Below, one piece after another: positions 15,836-26,684 of a DNA stretch of 64,000 bases (its first letter is position 1; each line of letters begins with the position of its first letter). The stretch spans positions 591,474-655,473 of the forward strand of contig CP051546.1 of assembly GCA_012837155.1 (NCBI GenBank), written 5' to 3'. This DNA is from Flavobacterium sp. Lineage in GTDB: Bacteria > Bacteroidota > Bacteroidia > Flavobacteriales > Flavobacteriaceae. The translations under genes and the position numbers were made by a program. The notes beneath the pieces were generated by a model. That model had not been told where the DNA came from, made no database searches, and saw only the letters and a list, made by a program, of their open reading frames with translations.

Positions 15836-18517
15836 TTAATCTGCTATATTCGGGTTTAACCATTTTAATGCTTTATCAGTCGAAATGCTTCTACGTTTGG
15901 CGTAATCAATCACTTGGTCTTCTTTTATTTTGCCGAGTCCGAAGTATTTACTTTCTGGATTCGCAAAATAATATCCTGAAACCGATGAAGCTGGCCACAT
16001 GGCCATACTTTCGGTCAAAGTTACACCAATTTCTTCTGTTACATTTAATAATTTCCAAATGGTTGGCTTTTCTAAATGGTCGGGACAAGCTGGATAACCT
16101 GGTGCTGGACGAATTCCTTTGTATGCTTCGGCAATCATTTCGTCATTGGTCAAGGTTTCATCTTTTGAATATCCCCAAATTTCTTTACGCACTTTTTCGT
16201 GTAAATATTCGGCGAAGGCTTCTGCAAATCGGTCTGCCAATGCTTTTACCATAATCGAATTGTAATCGTCTAAAGCGGCTTCGAATTCGGCTGCCCATTC
16301 GTCTACTCCAAATCCTGTAGTTACACAGAATGCTCCCATATAATCGGTCACTCCATTATCTTTTGGCGCAATAAAATCGGCTAGAGCAATATTTGGTGCG
16401 CCTTTGGTTTTTTGCGCTTGCTGACGTAAAGTCAAGAATTTCTCCAATTCATTTCCTTTTTCGTCATACAATTGAATATCATCATCATTGATTTGATTTG
16501 CAGGGAAAATTCCGTAAATTCCTTTGGCGGTTAGTTTCTTTTCTTTCAAAATTACCTCCAATATTGCTTGTGCATCCGCAAATACAGCAGTAGCTTGTTC
16601 GCCCACAACTTCATCTGTCAAAATTGCTGGATATTTCCCGAACAATTCCCAAGTTCTAAAAAACGGAGTCCAGTCAATATAAGGAACTAAAACCTCTAAA
16701 TCGACTTCGATTACTTGTTTTCCAATTGTATTTGGTTTTACAGGAGTAAATTTTTCCCAGTCCAATTGCAATTTATTTTTACGAGCATCTTCAATACTCA
16801 AGAAATTTTTGTCCCGCGAACGATTCAGAAAGGTTTCTCTAAAGGCATCATATTCGGCTCTAATAGTACTAGCATATATCTTTTTGTTGTGATCCAATAA
16901 ATTTCCTGCAACGGTTACCGCTCTCGAAGCATCATTCACATGAATTACCGTTTCTTTATATTGAGGGGCTATTTTTACCGCAGTATGCGCACGCGAAGTC
17001 GTTGCTCCACCAATCATAATCGGAATTTTCATCCCTTTTTTATCCATTTCTTTGGCGAGATAGACCATCTCGTCGAGTGATGGCGTAATTAAACCACTCA
17101 ACCCAATAATATCAACATTATGTTCGATAGCGGCTGCAATAATTTTTTCGGGAGGCACCATTACACCCAAATCCACGATTTCGTAGTTGTTACACGCCAA
17201 AACCACCGAAACAATGTTTTTTCCAATATCGTGTACATCTCCTTTTACGGTTGCCATCAATATTTTTCCGTTACCTTCTTTGTCTCCAACCTGCTTTGCT
17301 GCTTCGATAAATGGCAACAAATAGGCCACAGCTTTTTTCATTACACGTGCTGATTTTACCACTTGAGGCAAGAACATTTTCCCTGAACCAAACAAATCAC
17401 CAACCACATTCATTCCTGTCATCAAGTTGATTTCAATGACCTCGATTGGCTTGGTTGCCGCTAGTCTGGCTTCTTCTACATCTTCTTCAATAAAGGCATC
17501 TACTCCTTTTACAAGGGAATGCGTGATTCTTTCTTGAACCGTTCCTAAACGCCATCCTTGTATTTCTTTATCGTTGGTTTTTGGGCCGCCTTTTACATTC
17601 TCGGCAAAATCCAACAAGCGTTCTGTGGCATCATCACGACGGTTTAAGATTACATCTTCTACGTGTTCTAATAAATCTTTTGGAATTTCATCGTAAATAG
17701 AAAGCATTTCTGGGTTCACAATTCCCATTGTCATCCCGTTTTGAATCGCGTGGTACAAGAAAACAGAGTGCATCGCTTCACGAACTGTGTCATTCCCTCT
17801 AAAAGAAAACGAAACATTACTCACGCCACCACTAATGTGTGCATGAGGCAAATTCTCGCGAACCCATTTAGTTCCTCTAAAGAAATCCAAGGCATTCAGG
17901 CGATGCTCTTCCATACCTGTTGCTACTGGAAAAATATTCAAATCGAAAATAATATCTTGCGGCGGAAAGTTCACTTTGTTCACTAGAATATCATACGAGC
18001 GTTGGCAAATTTCTACTCTTCGTTCAAAATTATCAGCTTGTCCTATTTCATCAAAAGCCATGACAATTACGGCAGCTCCGTAGCGTTTGATTAATTGAGC
18101 GTGATGGATAAAGGCTTCTTCTCCTTCTTTTAAGGAAATCGAATTGACCACACATTTTCCTTGTGCTACTTTCAAACCAGCTTCAATGATATGCCATTTC
18201 GAGCTGTCAATCATAATGGGCACACGAGCAATATCAGGTTCGGCAGCAATTAAATTCAAGAATTTGGTCATCGCATATTCGCCATCGAGCATTCCCTCAT
18301 CCATATTGATGTCGATGATTTGCGCTCCTCCTTCTACCTGCTCTTTGGCAATGCTTAGTGCTTCGTCATATTTTTCTTCCTTGATTAATCGAAGAAATTT
18401 TCGAGAACCAGTTACGTTGGTACGTTCCCCAATATTAACAAATACGCTTTCTGGCGTAATGATTAAGGGTTCTAATCCCGATAAAACTAGGTTTCTTCTT
18501 TTTTCTGCTTCTGCCAT
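15836..18517 (-). CDS. metH: Methionine synthase, pterin/cobalamin/activation part
   Basis: The 893-residue protein equals the last three modules of E. coli-type MetH. In order they are the methyl-THF-binding barrel ([23 protein letters not shown], about 1-310), the cobalamin cap and Rossmann domain with the cobalt-ligand motif [10 protein letters not shown] (about 425-435), and the AdoMet reactivation domain ([32 protein letters not shown], about 600-893). The homocysteine-binding module is a separate gene at 19574-20575, so the two proteins must act together. No cobalamin riboswitch could be identified upstream. Confidence 0.94.
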   Translation of the reverse strand: MAEAEKRRNLVLSGLEPLIITPESVFVNIGERTNVTGSRKFLRLIKEEKYDEALSIAKEQVEGGAQIIDINMDEGMLDGEYAMTKFLNLIAAEPDIARVPIMIDSSKWHIIEAGLKVAQGKCVVNSISLKEGEEAFIHHAQLIKRYGAAVIVMAFDEIGQADNFERRVEICQRSYDILVNKVNFPPQDIIFDLNIFPVATGMEEHRLNALDFFRGTKWVRENLPHAHISGGVSNVSFSFRGNDTVREAMHSVFLYHAIQNGMTMGIVNPEMLSIYDEIPKDLLEHVEDVILNRRDDATERLLDFAENVKGGPKTNDKEIQGWRLGTVQERITHSLVKGVDAFIEEDVEEARLAATKPIEVIEINLMTGMNVVGDLFGSGKMFLPQVVKSARVMKKAVAYLLPFIEAAKQVGDKEGNGKILMATVKGDVHDIGKNIVSVVLACNNYEIVDLGVMVPPEKIIAAAIEHNVDIIGLSGLITPSLDEMVYLAKEMDKKGMKIPIMIGGATTSRAHTAVKIAPQYKETVIHVNDASRAVTVAGNLLDHNKKIYASTIRAEYDAFRETFLNRSRDKNFLSIEDARKNKLQLDWEKFTPVKPNTIGKQVIEVDLEVLVPYIDWTPFFRTWELFGKYPAILTDEVVGEQATAVFADAQAILEVILKEKKLTAKGIYGIFPANQINDDDIQLYDEKGNELEKFLTLRQQAQKTKGAPNIALADFIAPKDNGVTDYMGAFCVTTGFGVDEWAAEFEAALDDYNSIMVKALADRFAEAFAEYLHEKVRKEIWGYSKDETLTNDEMIAEAYKGIRPAPGYPACPDHLEKPTIWKLLNVTEEIGVTLTESMAMWPASSVSGYYFANPESKYFGLGKIKEDQVIDYAKRRSISTDKALKWLNPNIAD

Positions 18518-18980
18518 TTATTTATTTTTTTTCGCCACGAAGGCACGAGGATACAAAGTTTTTTAGCTATATATTTTAAATTCTATTCCAAAAGTTTTTT
18601 TGCACTAATAGGACTAACTATTTTTTTGCCTGTTTTCTCTTCAATCTCTTTGCGCGTATTTCCTGCAATCGTACCGCCTTGTTTGGCAATCGTTTTGTTT
18701 TGCTGAAAAGTTATCGGCTTTTTCTCTTTACTGATTTCTGTTGTCGTAGCTTCGGCTAGCATATTTAGAACTAATTCTAAATTAGTCATATTATCCCGAA
18801 GATTTTCTTTCTTCAAATCTTTTAAATTCTTGTATTCCTTAACCGAAAGTCCACTCCAAGCTTTTGTAATTTCATCCGTCAATATCGCAAACTCCTGTCC
18901 TTTTTTTACGCCTCGAATTTCCCATTCGTCCGTAAGATCTTTATGAACCTCAATACTTTTCAATCGTTGGTTCACCCATT

Positions 18981-19012
18981 CTTTAGAATATCCTTTCTTT
19001 AGAATATCCTTT
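18981..19012. repeat. 16-bp tandem duplication causing a frameshift
   Basis: CTTTAGAATATCCTTT occurs at 18981-18996 and again at 18997-19012. Sixteen is not a multiple of three, so the second copy breaks the reading frame of the minus-strand gene. Confidence 0.9.
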
Positions 19013-19210
19013 CTTGAGATAAGTTTCCATCAATCGGTCGATTCCTATTTCGGGATCGGCTATTTCGTCTAATCTTTCGCTTCCTACTTTGGCTAACCAA
19101 AGCTTGAAAGGTTCTGCATTTGGTGATGGTACGGATTGAATTAATCGCAACAAATGATTGACATTCAAACAATCTGTAGCATATTTTTTACCATCAGCAG
19201 CAACAAATTT

Positions 19211-19237
19211 CAGTTGTACGATATTCTCGTACAACTG
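19211..19237. repeat. Perfect 11-bp inverted repeat inside the broken gene
   Basis: CAGTTGTACGA (19211-19221) is the exact inverse of TCGTACAACTG (19227-19237) with a 5-bp loop, although the region is coding (QLYENIVQL). Such perfection in coding DNA may reflect palindrome-templated mutation. Confidence 0.6.
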
Positions 19238-19509
19238 ACTTCCTTCCTTCCTTTGTTAATTTCTTTTTAAATCTGTCCAATATCTTTTTGGAACAGAACT
19301 CTCTGTTAAAACAGCAATTACATCCACAATAGAAAAATACCATTGTTCCTCCTCCTCATTCCATACAGAACGAACTTGCTTTTGCTCGAATAGTTTTACT
19401 GCGGTTTCTTTGGTCATTGTTGTTGCTTTATTTAAAACAGTACCTGTTTTAATTTTTTTAATCTCTTTGTGGGCACGGATTGCAAATCCGCGCTATTGGG
19501 GTTTACAAA

Positions 19510-19562
19510 ACCTTGCAGGTCTTATCAATTAAATACCTACAAGGTAAAAAAAACCTTGCAGG
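19510..19562. repeat. Intergenic repeat: inverted pair plus extra direct copy
   Basis: ACCTTGCAGGT (19510-19520) faces ACCTACAAGGT (19535-19545), inverse with one mismatch. A third copy, ACCTTGCAGG, follows at about 19553-19562. Its position just beyond the 3' end of the minus-strand gene at 19574 suits a terminator or a dispersed intergenic repeat. Confidence 0.5.
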
Positions 19563-19573
19563 AACAGTATTCA

Positions 19574-20575
19574 TTACATCACGGCCGTCGAAACCCTTGG
19601 TTTATAATCCTTCGCTATATCAGCAATTAATCGGATGTGATTTGGAGTTGTTCCGCAACAACCGCCAATGATGTTGATTAAATTATCGTCCAAATAAGAG
19701 CGAATTTGCCCTTGCATTTCTTCTGGTGTTTCGTCGTATTCGCCAAAGGCGTTTGGCAATCCTGCATTGGGATGCGCCGACACATTGAAGGAAGTGTTGT
19801 GAGCCAAGGTTTGCAAATACGGTTTCAATAAATCGGCACCCAAAGCACAATTAAACCCTACGCTCAACAACGGAATATGTGAAACCGAAATCAAGAAAGC
19901 TTCTACCGTTTGCCCTGAAAGGGTTCTTCCCGAAGCATCGGTAATCGTTCCTGAAACCATAATTGGAATATCAATATTGCGTTCTTCTTTGACTTGTTCG
20001 ATGGCAAAAAGTGCCGCTTTGGCATTTAGCGTATCAAAAATCGTTTCTACTAAAAGTAAATCGCAACCGCCGTCCAGTAGGGCTTCGACTTGTTGTTTGT
20101 AGGCAATACGCAAATCGTCGAAAGTTACGGCTCGATAACCTGGATCATTCACGTCTGGCGACATACTGGCTGTACGGTTTGTTGGGCCAATGGAACCCGC
20201 TACAAAACGAGGTTTTTCTGGATTTTTGGTTGTAAATTCATCGGCTACTTCACGGGCTAATTTTGCCGATTCGTAATTTAATTCGTAAACAATGTCTTCT
20301 AGATGATAATCCGCCATTCCGATGGTGGTTCCTGAGAACGTATTGGTTTCAACAATATCGGCACCCGCTTCAAAATACAAGGCGTGAACCTCTTTTATGG
20401 CTTGAGGTTGCGTTATGGACAATAAATCGTTGTTTCCTTTGAGCGAATGCGGAAAATCTTTGAAGCGTTCGCCACGAAAATCTTCTTCAGAAAAATTATA
20501 GCGTTGCAACATCGTTCCCATGGCTCCGTCGAGTACGAGAATTCGTTTTTTGATTTCTTCTTGAATTTTTGGCAT
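19574..20575 (-). CDS. metH: Methionine synthase, homocysteine-binding part
   Basis: The 333-residue protein equals the N-terminal homocysteine S-methyltransferase barrel of MetH. Visible motifs are [29 protein letters not shown] and the three zinc-ligand cysteines, C243 (FNCALGA) and C306-C307 ([11 protein letters not shown]). It supplies zinc-activated homocysteine to the cobalamin protein encoded at 15836-18517. Split MetH is usual in Flavobacterium. The two genes share strand and are presumably co-transcribed through the broken gene between them. Confidence 0.93.
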   Translation of the reverse strand: MPKIQEEIKKRILVLDGAMGTMLQRYNFSEEDFRGERFKDFPHSLKGNNDLLSITQPQAIKEVHALYFEAGADIVETNTFSGTTIGMADYHLEDIVYELNYESAKLAREVADEFTTKNPEKPRFVAGSIGPTNRTASMSPDVNDPGYRAVTFDDLRIAYKQQVEALLDGGCDLLLVETIFDTLNAKAALFAIEQVKEERNIDIPIMVSGTITDASGRTLSGQTVEAFLISVSHIPLLSVGFNCALGADLLKPYLQTLAHNTSFNVSAHPNAGLPNAFGEYDETPEEMQGQIRSYLDDNLINIIGGCCGTTPNHIRLIADIAKDYKPRVSTAVM

Positions 20576-20772
20576 AATTTATTTTTGGCTGCTAAGATGC
20601 TAAGCTCATGTGTTAATATTGATTTTTCTGTTTCGCCTAAAGAACAACCTTTTCTTGTACAATTCTTTGCGAAAAAAATTAGTTGCAAAGTAAAGACATA
20701 GCGCAATTAATAGCAAACTAAAGGGGAATTATTCAGAGCAAACGCAAGATGCCAATCTGTTTGTCCTTAGTT

Positions 20773-21353
20773 TTATTGTTTGCTTCTTAAAGCTTGGGTA
20801 ATTTCGTTCATTTTGTCTACTTTTTCCTGAAAATCGCCTTTTAGAGTTTTGCGGTATTCGTTCAGGTTTTCGACCATAGAATTGATGTCGTCTGGGATTA
20901 TTTCTTCGAAGAACTCACGTAATCTTTTAGCCGTTGTGGGGGATTTTCCGTTGGTAGAAATAGCGATTTTCACATTCCCTTTGGTCACAATTCCGCCTAA
21001 ATAATAGTCACATAAAGGCGGCGTATCGGCGATATTGCAAATCAAATATCTTTTTCGAGCCAAATCATAAACTCGTTTATTCACTTTTAAATCGTCGGTG
21101 CAAGCGATAACTAGGTGTCGCTTACGAAGCATCCAGCGATTGAATTTTTTATAGGTTAGTTTTACTGAAGGATGTTTTTGAGCTAGTTCTTCTAATTGGG
21201 GTAGAAACTTTGGGGCAACCACCTCAACATTGGCATTGGGACTAGATTTTAGCATAAAGGACAATTTTTCTAACCTACATTTCCTCCGCCAACAATAAGC
21301 ACATTGAGTTGGTGTAGTTTTAGGAAAATTGGGTAAAGTTCATTCCTTTCCAT
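20773..21353 (-). CDS. Precorrin-2 dehydrogenase / ferrochelatase (CysG N-terminal type, frameshifted as read)
   Basis: The N-terminal NAD-binding part reads YPIFLKLHQLNVLIVGGGNVG from ATG 21353. It then meets a stop; the frame resumes one base over as LSFMLKSSPNANVEVVAPKF, with one T missing at about 21272 (GGTTAG for GGTTTAG). The rest (NRWMLRKRHLVIACTDDLKVN, ISTNGKSPTTAKRLREF) matches siroheme synthase N-terminal enzymes of about 190 residues, which oxidise precorrin-2 to sirohydrochlorin and may insert iron. Its ATG overlaps the cobA stop by one base. It is the last gene of the sulfate-reduction operon and supplies siroheme for the sulfite reductase. Confidence 0.88.
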
Positions 21354-22135
21354 TATTCTCTTGCGTAAACTTTATTCGAAATGAATTCTTGGTGAAAGCT
21401 TTTCAGCTTATTACTTTCTCTTACAACTTCGCCAATGACGATAATTGCTGGCGAACTCAAATCGTTATCTGCCACCGCTTTTGTGATGGTATTGATGGTG
21501 CCAACACCCACTTTTTCGTTAGGCAAAGTGCCGTTTTGAATGATGGCAACTGGGGTTTCTCCTTTGGATTCGTTTTGAAAAAATGTCACAATTTGATTCA
21601 GTTTACTCATTCCCATCAAAATCACGACGGTTGCCGATGATTGTGCTGCAAGAGCAATATCTTTAGATAACTTTCTGTCAGAAGTGGTGCCTGTTATTAC
21701 CCAAAAACTTTCAGAAACTCCTCTTTTGGTTAAGGAAATTCCTTGATTAGCAGGAACGGCAATCGAGGATGAAATTCCTGGAATTACCGCTGTAGGAATC
21801 CCGAAACTTTCAATGTATTCGATTTCTTCGCTTCCTCGACCAAAAATAAAGGAATCGCCACCTTTTAATCGCACCACATTTCCATAAGTCAACGCATTGT
21901 CAACAATTAGTTGATTGATTTGATCTTGCGAATATTCGTGAGAACCTTTTCTTTTTCCGACAAATATTTTGATGGATTTTTTGGGTGCATAGGTCAATAT
22001 TTCTTCGTTTGCCAAAGCATCGTACAAAACCACATTCGCATCAGCAAGTGCTTTTGCTCCTTTGATAGTAAGCAAATCTGGATCTCCAGGACCAGCTCCC
22101 ACTAATGTTACTTTTGGTTTTACAATTTTATGCAT
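21353..22135 (-). CDS. cobA: Uroporphyrinogen-III C-methyltransferase
   Basis: The 260-residue SAM-dependent enzyme has the family's VGAGPGDPDLLTIKG near the N terminus, VVLYDALAN, RLKGGDSFIFGRGSEE and VIPGISSSIAVPANQGI. It methylates uroporphyrinogen III at C2 and C7 to give precorrin-2, the first step of siroheme synthesis. It overlaps the sulfite reductase end by 8 bp and the precorrin-2 dehydrogenase start by 1 bp, so it is translationally coupled inside the cys operon. Confidence 0.94.
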   Translation of the reverse strand: MHKIVKPKVTLVGAGPGDPDLLTIKGAKALADANVVLYDALANEEILTYAPKKSIKIFVGKRKGSHEYSQDQINQLIVDNALTYGNVVRLKGGDSFIFGRGSEEIEYIESFGIPTAVIPGISSSIAVPANQGISLTKRGVSESFWVITGTTSDRKLSKDIALAAQSSATVVILMGMSKLNQIVTFFQNESKGETPVAIIQNGTLPNEKVGVGTINTITKAVADNDLSSPAIIVIGEVVRESNKLKSFHQEFISNKVYARE

Positions 22136-24217
22136 TGGCTAAATCTTTGGCTCTGTATAATTCTATTGCTTCAAAAAAGGCTGTTGCCTCTTGAATGTAA
22201 CTTTTTGCAAAGGCTTCCGAAGGTTCGTTTTGGTTAATTTGGTAAACTAATTCTCTGAAAGTTGCTTTCAATTCGATTTTGTTTGTTGCTGTAAAAACAG
22301 TGTCGAACAAATCGATGATTCCTGCGTGATGATTTGTTTTTTCGTTTTCCGAAAGTAATAAGGCTTTGGCACCATTTACAAAACCTGCATAAGCAAGGTA
22401 AATAGCATCTGCCCAATTTTTATCGTCGAAAGCTTCTTGTGCGAAAGTCATTTTGTCTTTGGCCTCGAAAATTAAGGTAGCAACTAAATCAATTACGACA
22501 CCGGCACATTCGCCCACACCAATTGCTTTTACATAATTATCGGCATTTCCCCAATCGACAAAATCAGTTTCGGTAAGATTGGTAATATCCGAAAGTGGTT
22601 TCAATAATTCGAAGAAATAATTTTCGCCTTTGGCATCGTAATACTCTAAAAAGGAAATTCCATTGGCATTCGTTTCGAAATCATTCAAAATAGAACGCAA
22701 GGCTTCTGGTCCACGACGACTCGGGATTTTAATGACTTTATCGGCAAATCTGCCTTTGCCATTTCCTAAATTTCCTCCACCCAATAACACTTGAAGTGCT
22801 GGTGCAACTAGCTTTCCTGAATTGATTGACATTCCTTGAAAACCAATGTGTGCCATATTGTGTTGCCCACAAGCATTCATACAACCGCTAATTTTTATAG
22901 TAATTTCTTTGTCATTTAAATACTGTGGATATTCTGTTGCCAAAACCCGTTCTAATTCCGTAGCAATTCCTGTGCTGCTTGCAATACCTAAATTACACGT
23001 ATCGGTTCCCGGACAAGCGGTAATATCGGCAGTAGCATTATAGCCTAAAGCAACGAAATCTAATCGGGCTAATTCTTGGTAGAAAAAAGCTAAATATTCT
23101 TCTTTTACATGGCGAATAAGAATGTCTTGTCTCAGCGAAAAACGCAATTCATTCGCTGCGTAATTTTTGATTAAATTGGCTAATAATCTCGCTTTATCTG
23201 TGTAGAAATCGCCTAAGGAAACTTTGATTCCAATGGCTACATATCCGGCTTGTTTTTGTTGAATAACATTTGATTTTTTCCAAGCTTCGAAAGCAGCAAT
23301 ATCGTCGATTACTACTTTTGGAGCTGCTAATAATGGCGCAGCAATTGGAGTTTCGAATGCAGTAGTATCGATTTCAACGGCTTGGTGTGACAAAGCTTTT
23401 TTCTCTTCTTCGACCAATTTTAAAACGCATCTCTTCCTAAATCTTTGATTAAGAATTTCATACGCGCCTTTAAACGTTTAGATCGTTCCCCAAAACGATC
23501 GAATATTCTTAAAACGCCTTCGGTTGTTGGGATAATTTGGTTTACGGGAATAAATTCCGATAATAATTCGGCGTGGTGTGGCTGCGAACCTAATCCGCCA
23601 CCCAACATTACTTTAAATCCTCTTTCGCCGTTGACAATTTTTGGAATAAATCCTAAATCGTGTAAATAACTCAAAGCAGTATCTTCGTCAGAAGAGGAAA
23701 AGGATATTTTAAATTTGCGCCCCATTTCCTGACAAACTGGATTTCTCAAGAAAAACTGAAACACAGCGTGTGCATAAGGCGAAACATCAAAGGGTTCGTT
23801 AACGTCGATTCCTGCTGTTTCGCTAGCCGTAATATTTCTAACGGTGTTTCCGCAAGCTTCCCGAAGTGTAATATCGCTTTTTTCTAATTCGGACCAAAGT
23901 TCAGGAGTTCTGTCTAAACTTACATAGTGAATTTGAATATCCTGACGCGTTGTTATGTGCAAACGCCCTGTTGAATATTCATCAGAAACGGCACAAATTC
24001 TATTCAATTGTTCGCTACTTACTTTTCCAAAAGGCAATTTGATACGAATCATCTGAACGCCTTCCTGACGCTGACCATAAACTCCTCTTGCTAAACGAAG
24101 GCTACGAAAACGTTCCTCATCAATTTTTCCGTCACGGAATAAAGCAATTTTTCTCTCTAAATCGATAATGTCTTTTTGTACAATCGGATTTTCTATTTCG
24201 GTTCTAAAACTTTGCAT
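22128..24217 (-). CDS. Siroheme nitrite/sulfite reductase (frameshifted as read)
   Basis: The start is placed at ATG 24217 (MQSFRTEIENPIVQKDII); an upstream in-frame ATG would translate an intergenic repeat. About 696 residues span two half-repeats. The first has RLARGVYGQRQEGVQMIRIKLP and TTRQDIQIHY. The second has the 4Fe-4S/siroheme cysteines CPGTDTC and CMNAC. The frame stops at 23420 (GRDAF) and resumes as LVEEEKKALS; one T is missing in a run at about 23422-23425. The operon context (CysH, CysDN, siroheme genes) argues for sulfite as substrate, though the family also contains nitrite reductases. The acidic linker after the break is normal for the family. Confidence 0.9.
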
Positions 24218-24271
24218 AATTTTTTGTTTTTGGTTGTTGGTTGATGGTAGCTTCAAACTATAAACCATCAA

Positions 24272-25516
24272 CTATTTAATAAATCCAACTCCTGCGGTTG
24301 TATTGGTTGCCACATCAATCAAGATAAATGCCCCATTTGATTTGTTATGATTGTATGCGTCAAAATACAAGGCTTTGCTTAGCTTAATAGTAACGTCGCC
24401 AATTTCATTAATGCTTAATTGAGTCGCTTCTTTTGTTCCTGAATAATCAGTAGAAATCGTGTTTTTTACACTGTCAATTTTGGCTAAAACACGGTTTGTG
24501 TTGTGCTGAACGATATATTTTGTTCCTGCTACCAGCTTTTTGCTGTCCATCCAGCAAATTGTGGTATTAATGTCTTTTTCGATTCTTGGCAATTCTCCTG
24601 ATTTCACAATCATATCTCCGCGAGTTACGTTGATATCATTTTCCAATTCTAAAACTATTGAAGAACCCGCCGTGGCTTCATCAAATTGTTTATCGAAAAA
24701 ATGAATTTTCGAAACCTTTGATTCCGTCCAATGAAGGAAGCACCGTTACGGCATCGCCCACTTTGATAGTATTTCCATATAATTTCCCAGCATATCCCCT
24801 AAAATCGTGATATTGCTCTGTTTTTGGACGAATTACCGTTTGTACAGGAAAGCGTGCATTGCCTTTTTCATATACATCTGCGGGCTCTAATGCTTCAAGA
24901 TGTTGTAAAATTGTTTGCCCTTGTACCAAGGCATTCCTCCTAATGATTCTACCACATTATCTCCTGTCAAAGCACTCAACGGAATATAACTAACAACTTG
25001 CTCTTTAAAGGTGCTTTTGGCATTTAAGGCTTCAAAATCAGTTTTTATTTTATTGAAAACGTCTTCGGAGTAATCGACCAAATCCATTTTGTTTACGGCA
25101 ACAATCACTTCTTTTACACGCAATAAATTATTGATAAAAAAGTGGCGGTAGGTTTGCTCAATCACTCCTTTTCGAGCATCAATCAAAATGATAGAAACTT
25201 GCGAAGTCGAAGCTCCGGTAACCATATTTCTGGTATATTCTACGTGACCTGGTGTGTCGGCAATAATGTAACTTTTTTTCGCAGTCGAAAAATAAATATG
25301 TGCCACATCAATCGTGATTCCTTGTTCGCGCTCAGCAACCAAACCATCAGTAGCCAATGAAAAATCAAGATAATCATATCCTTTTTGCTTGCTGCTTTTT
25401 TCTATGGCTTCAATTTTATCGGTCGTCAACGATTTTGTATCGTATAATAATCGCCCGATTAATGTGCTCTTTCCGTCATCTACACTTCCTGCTGTTGCTA
25501 TTTTTAAAACTTCCAT
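24272..25516 (-). CDS. cysN: Sulfate adenylyltransferase large subunit, GTPase (frameshifted twice as read)
   Basis: Together about 415 residues: G1 GSVDDGKST (10-18), DTPGHVEYTRNM, NKMDLVD, then two elongation-factor-like beta-barrels (FPVQTVIRPKTEQYHDFRGY; NDINVTRGDMIVKSGELP). The frame breaks at about 24917-24920 (after MPWYKG, continuing QTILQHLEAL in another frame) and again at about 24707-24710 in an A-run (GFE to IHFFDKQFDEATAG). CysN hydrolyses GTP to drive APS formation by CysD. There is no APS kinase (CysC) extension, which fits the APS-type CysH in this operon. Confidence 0.9.
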
Positions 25517-25677
25517 TTTTTTGTTTTAGTTGATAGTTGTTAGTTGATGGTTGTTGGAGTTAAAATACTCCATTTTGTCAATCGCCCAACAATAATTAAT
25601 TATTAGATTTAGTTATTGAATTTTAAAGATGGTTATTGGCGGAATCGAACTATCAACCAAAAACCATCAACCATTAA
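25517..25677. repeat. cysD-cysN spacer with inverted low-complexity repeat
   Basis: AGTTGATAGTTGTTAGTTGA near 25530 is roughly the inverse of the CCATCAACCATTAACT run ending at about 25680. The pair would bring the ends of the 161-bp spacer together in RNA. Related short-period repeats occur in other spacers of this cluster. Confidence 0.4.
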
Positions 25678-26577
25678 CTAAAAATATCCTTGTTGTTTTC
25701 TCTTTTCCATGGCGGCTTCAGAACGTTTATCATCAATTCTGGCTCCTCTTTCGGAAATGGTTGAAGTTCTGATTTCGCCAACGACTTCGGCAATCGTAGC
25801 TGCATACGATTCGACTGCTGCGGTGCAACTCATATCGCCAACGGTTCTGAAACGAACAATTCGTTCTTCGACAGCCTCATCTTCTTCTTGGTAAACGAAT
25901 GGCGAATGTGACCAAATCAATCCGTCACGCAAGAACGTTTTGCGTTTGTGCGAAAAATAGATTGATGGGATTTCGATATTTTCTTGTTCGATATAACTCC
26001 AGACGTCTAATTCTGTCCAATTCGAAATGGGAAAGACACGAACGTTTTGACCAATTTCGATTTTTCCATTCAATAAATCAAATAATTCCGGGCGCTGATT
26101 TTTTTCGTCCCATTGACCAAAGTCATCACGAACCGAGAAAATACGTTCTTTAGCTCTTGCTTTTTCTTCGTCACGGCGCGCACCACCAATGCAAGCATCA
26201 AATTTGAATTCTTCGATGGCATCCAAAAGTATCGTCGTTTGCAACATATTTCGGCTCGAATAACGCCCTGTTTCTTCAATTACTTTTCCTTCGTCGATAG
26301 CGTCTTGCACATTTCTGACAATGAGTTCTAGACCTAATTCTGCAACCAATTTATCTCTAAATTCAATTGTTTCAGGGAAATTATGCCCCGTATCAACGTG
26401 CAACAACGGAAAAGGAATTTTCGCAGGAAAAAATGCCTTTTGCGCCAAACGTACTAATGTAATCGAATCTTTTCCACCTGAGAAAAGCAAAACGGGTTTG
26501 TCAAATTGAGAAATTACTTCTCTAAATATGTAAATTGCTTCGCTTTCTAAAGCATTTGTTTTTAATATTGAACTCAT
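25678..26577 (-). CDS. cysD: Sulfate adenylyltransferase small subunit
   Basis: The intact 299-residue protein is an ATP-pyrophosphatase-fold enzyme with the PP-loop SGGKDS at 33-38, HVDTGHNFPET, GARRDEEKARAKERIFS and RKTFLRDGLIWSHSPF. With CysN it makes adenosine 5'-phosphosulfate from sulfate and ATP. It is second in the minus-strand cys operon, between cysH and cysN. Confidence 0.95.
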   Translation of the reverse strand: MSSILKTNALESEAIYIFREVISQFDKPVLLFSGGKDSITLVRLAQKAFFPAKIPFPLLHVDTGHNFPETIEFRDKLVAELGLELIVRNVQDAIDEGKVIEETGRYSSRNMLQTTILLDAIEEFKFDACIGGARRDEEKARAKERIFSVRDDFGQWDEKNQRPELFDLLNGKIEIGQNVRVFPISNWTELDVWSYIEQENIEIPSIYFSHKRKTFLRDGLIWSHSPFVYQEEDEAVEERIVRFRTVGDMSCTAAVESYAATIAEVVGEIRTSTISERGARIDDKRSEAAMEKRKQQGYF

Positions 26578-26684
26578 TATTTTAGTTTAAAAGTTTAAAG
26601 TTTAAAGTTTCAGGATGTTGTGTCCTTAACAAAAATCTCCTAACTATTATTATTTTCTATTTTCTATTTTCTTTACTCTATTCT

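Larger units (their letters stand above)
18583..19417 (-). pseudogene. BRO-N / DinD-like antirepressor-type gene, broken
   Basis: Start ATG 19417 (MTKETAVKLFEQKQVRSVWN, then YFSIVDVIAVL) begins a BRO-N domain that continues as VQLKFVAADGKKYATD and PSPNAEPFKLWLAKVG. The C-terminal half (ENLRDNMTNLELVLNMLAEATTTEI, AKQGGTIAGNTRKEIEEKTGK) resembles DinD-type proteins. The frame is broken by a stop at 19256-19258 beside a (TTCC)3 run, and again by an exact 16-bp tandem duplication at 18981-19012. Removing the second copy restores GYSKEWVNQRLKS. It is an isolated phage-type gene wedged between the two metH pieces. Confidence 0.75.

Noticed and set aside
15868-16254. 128-codon plus-strand frame antisense to metH
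   Set aside because: Lies entirely within conserved MetH coding sequence; composition is that of a complement strand.
20576-20772. Possible riboswitch ahead of the homocysteine-binding metH gene
   Set aside because: No S-box or cobalamin core motifs (GAGGGA, GCAACC, GGTGC or a B12 box) could be found; only a small GCTTAGC/TCTTAGC-type hairpin.
23445-23669. Plus-strand open frame inside the sulfite reductase gene
   Set aside because: It is a shadow of a strongly conserved gene on the other strand with no start context or homology.
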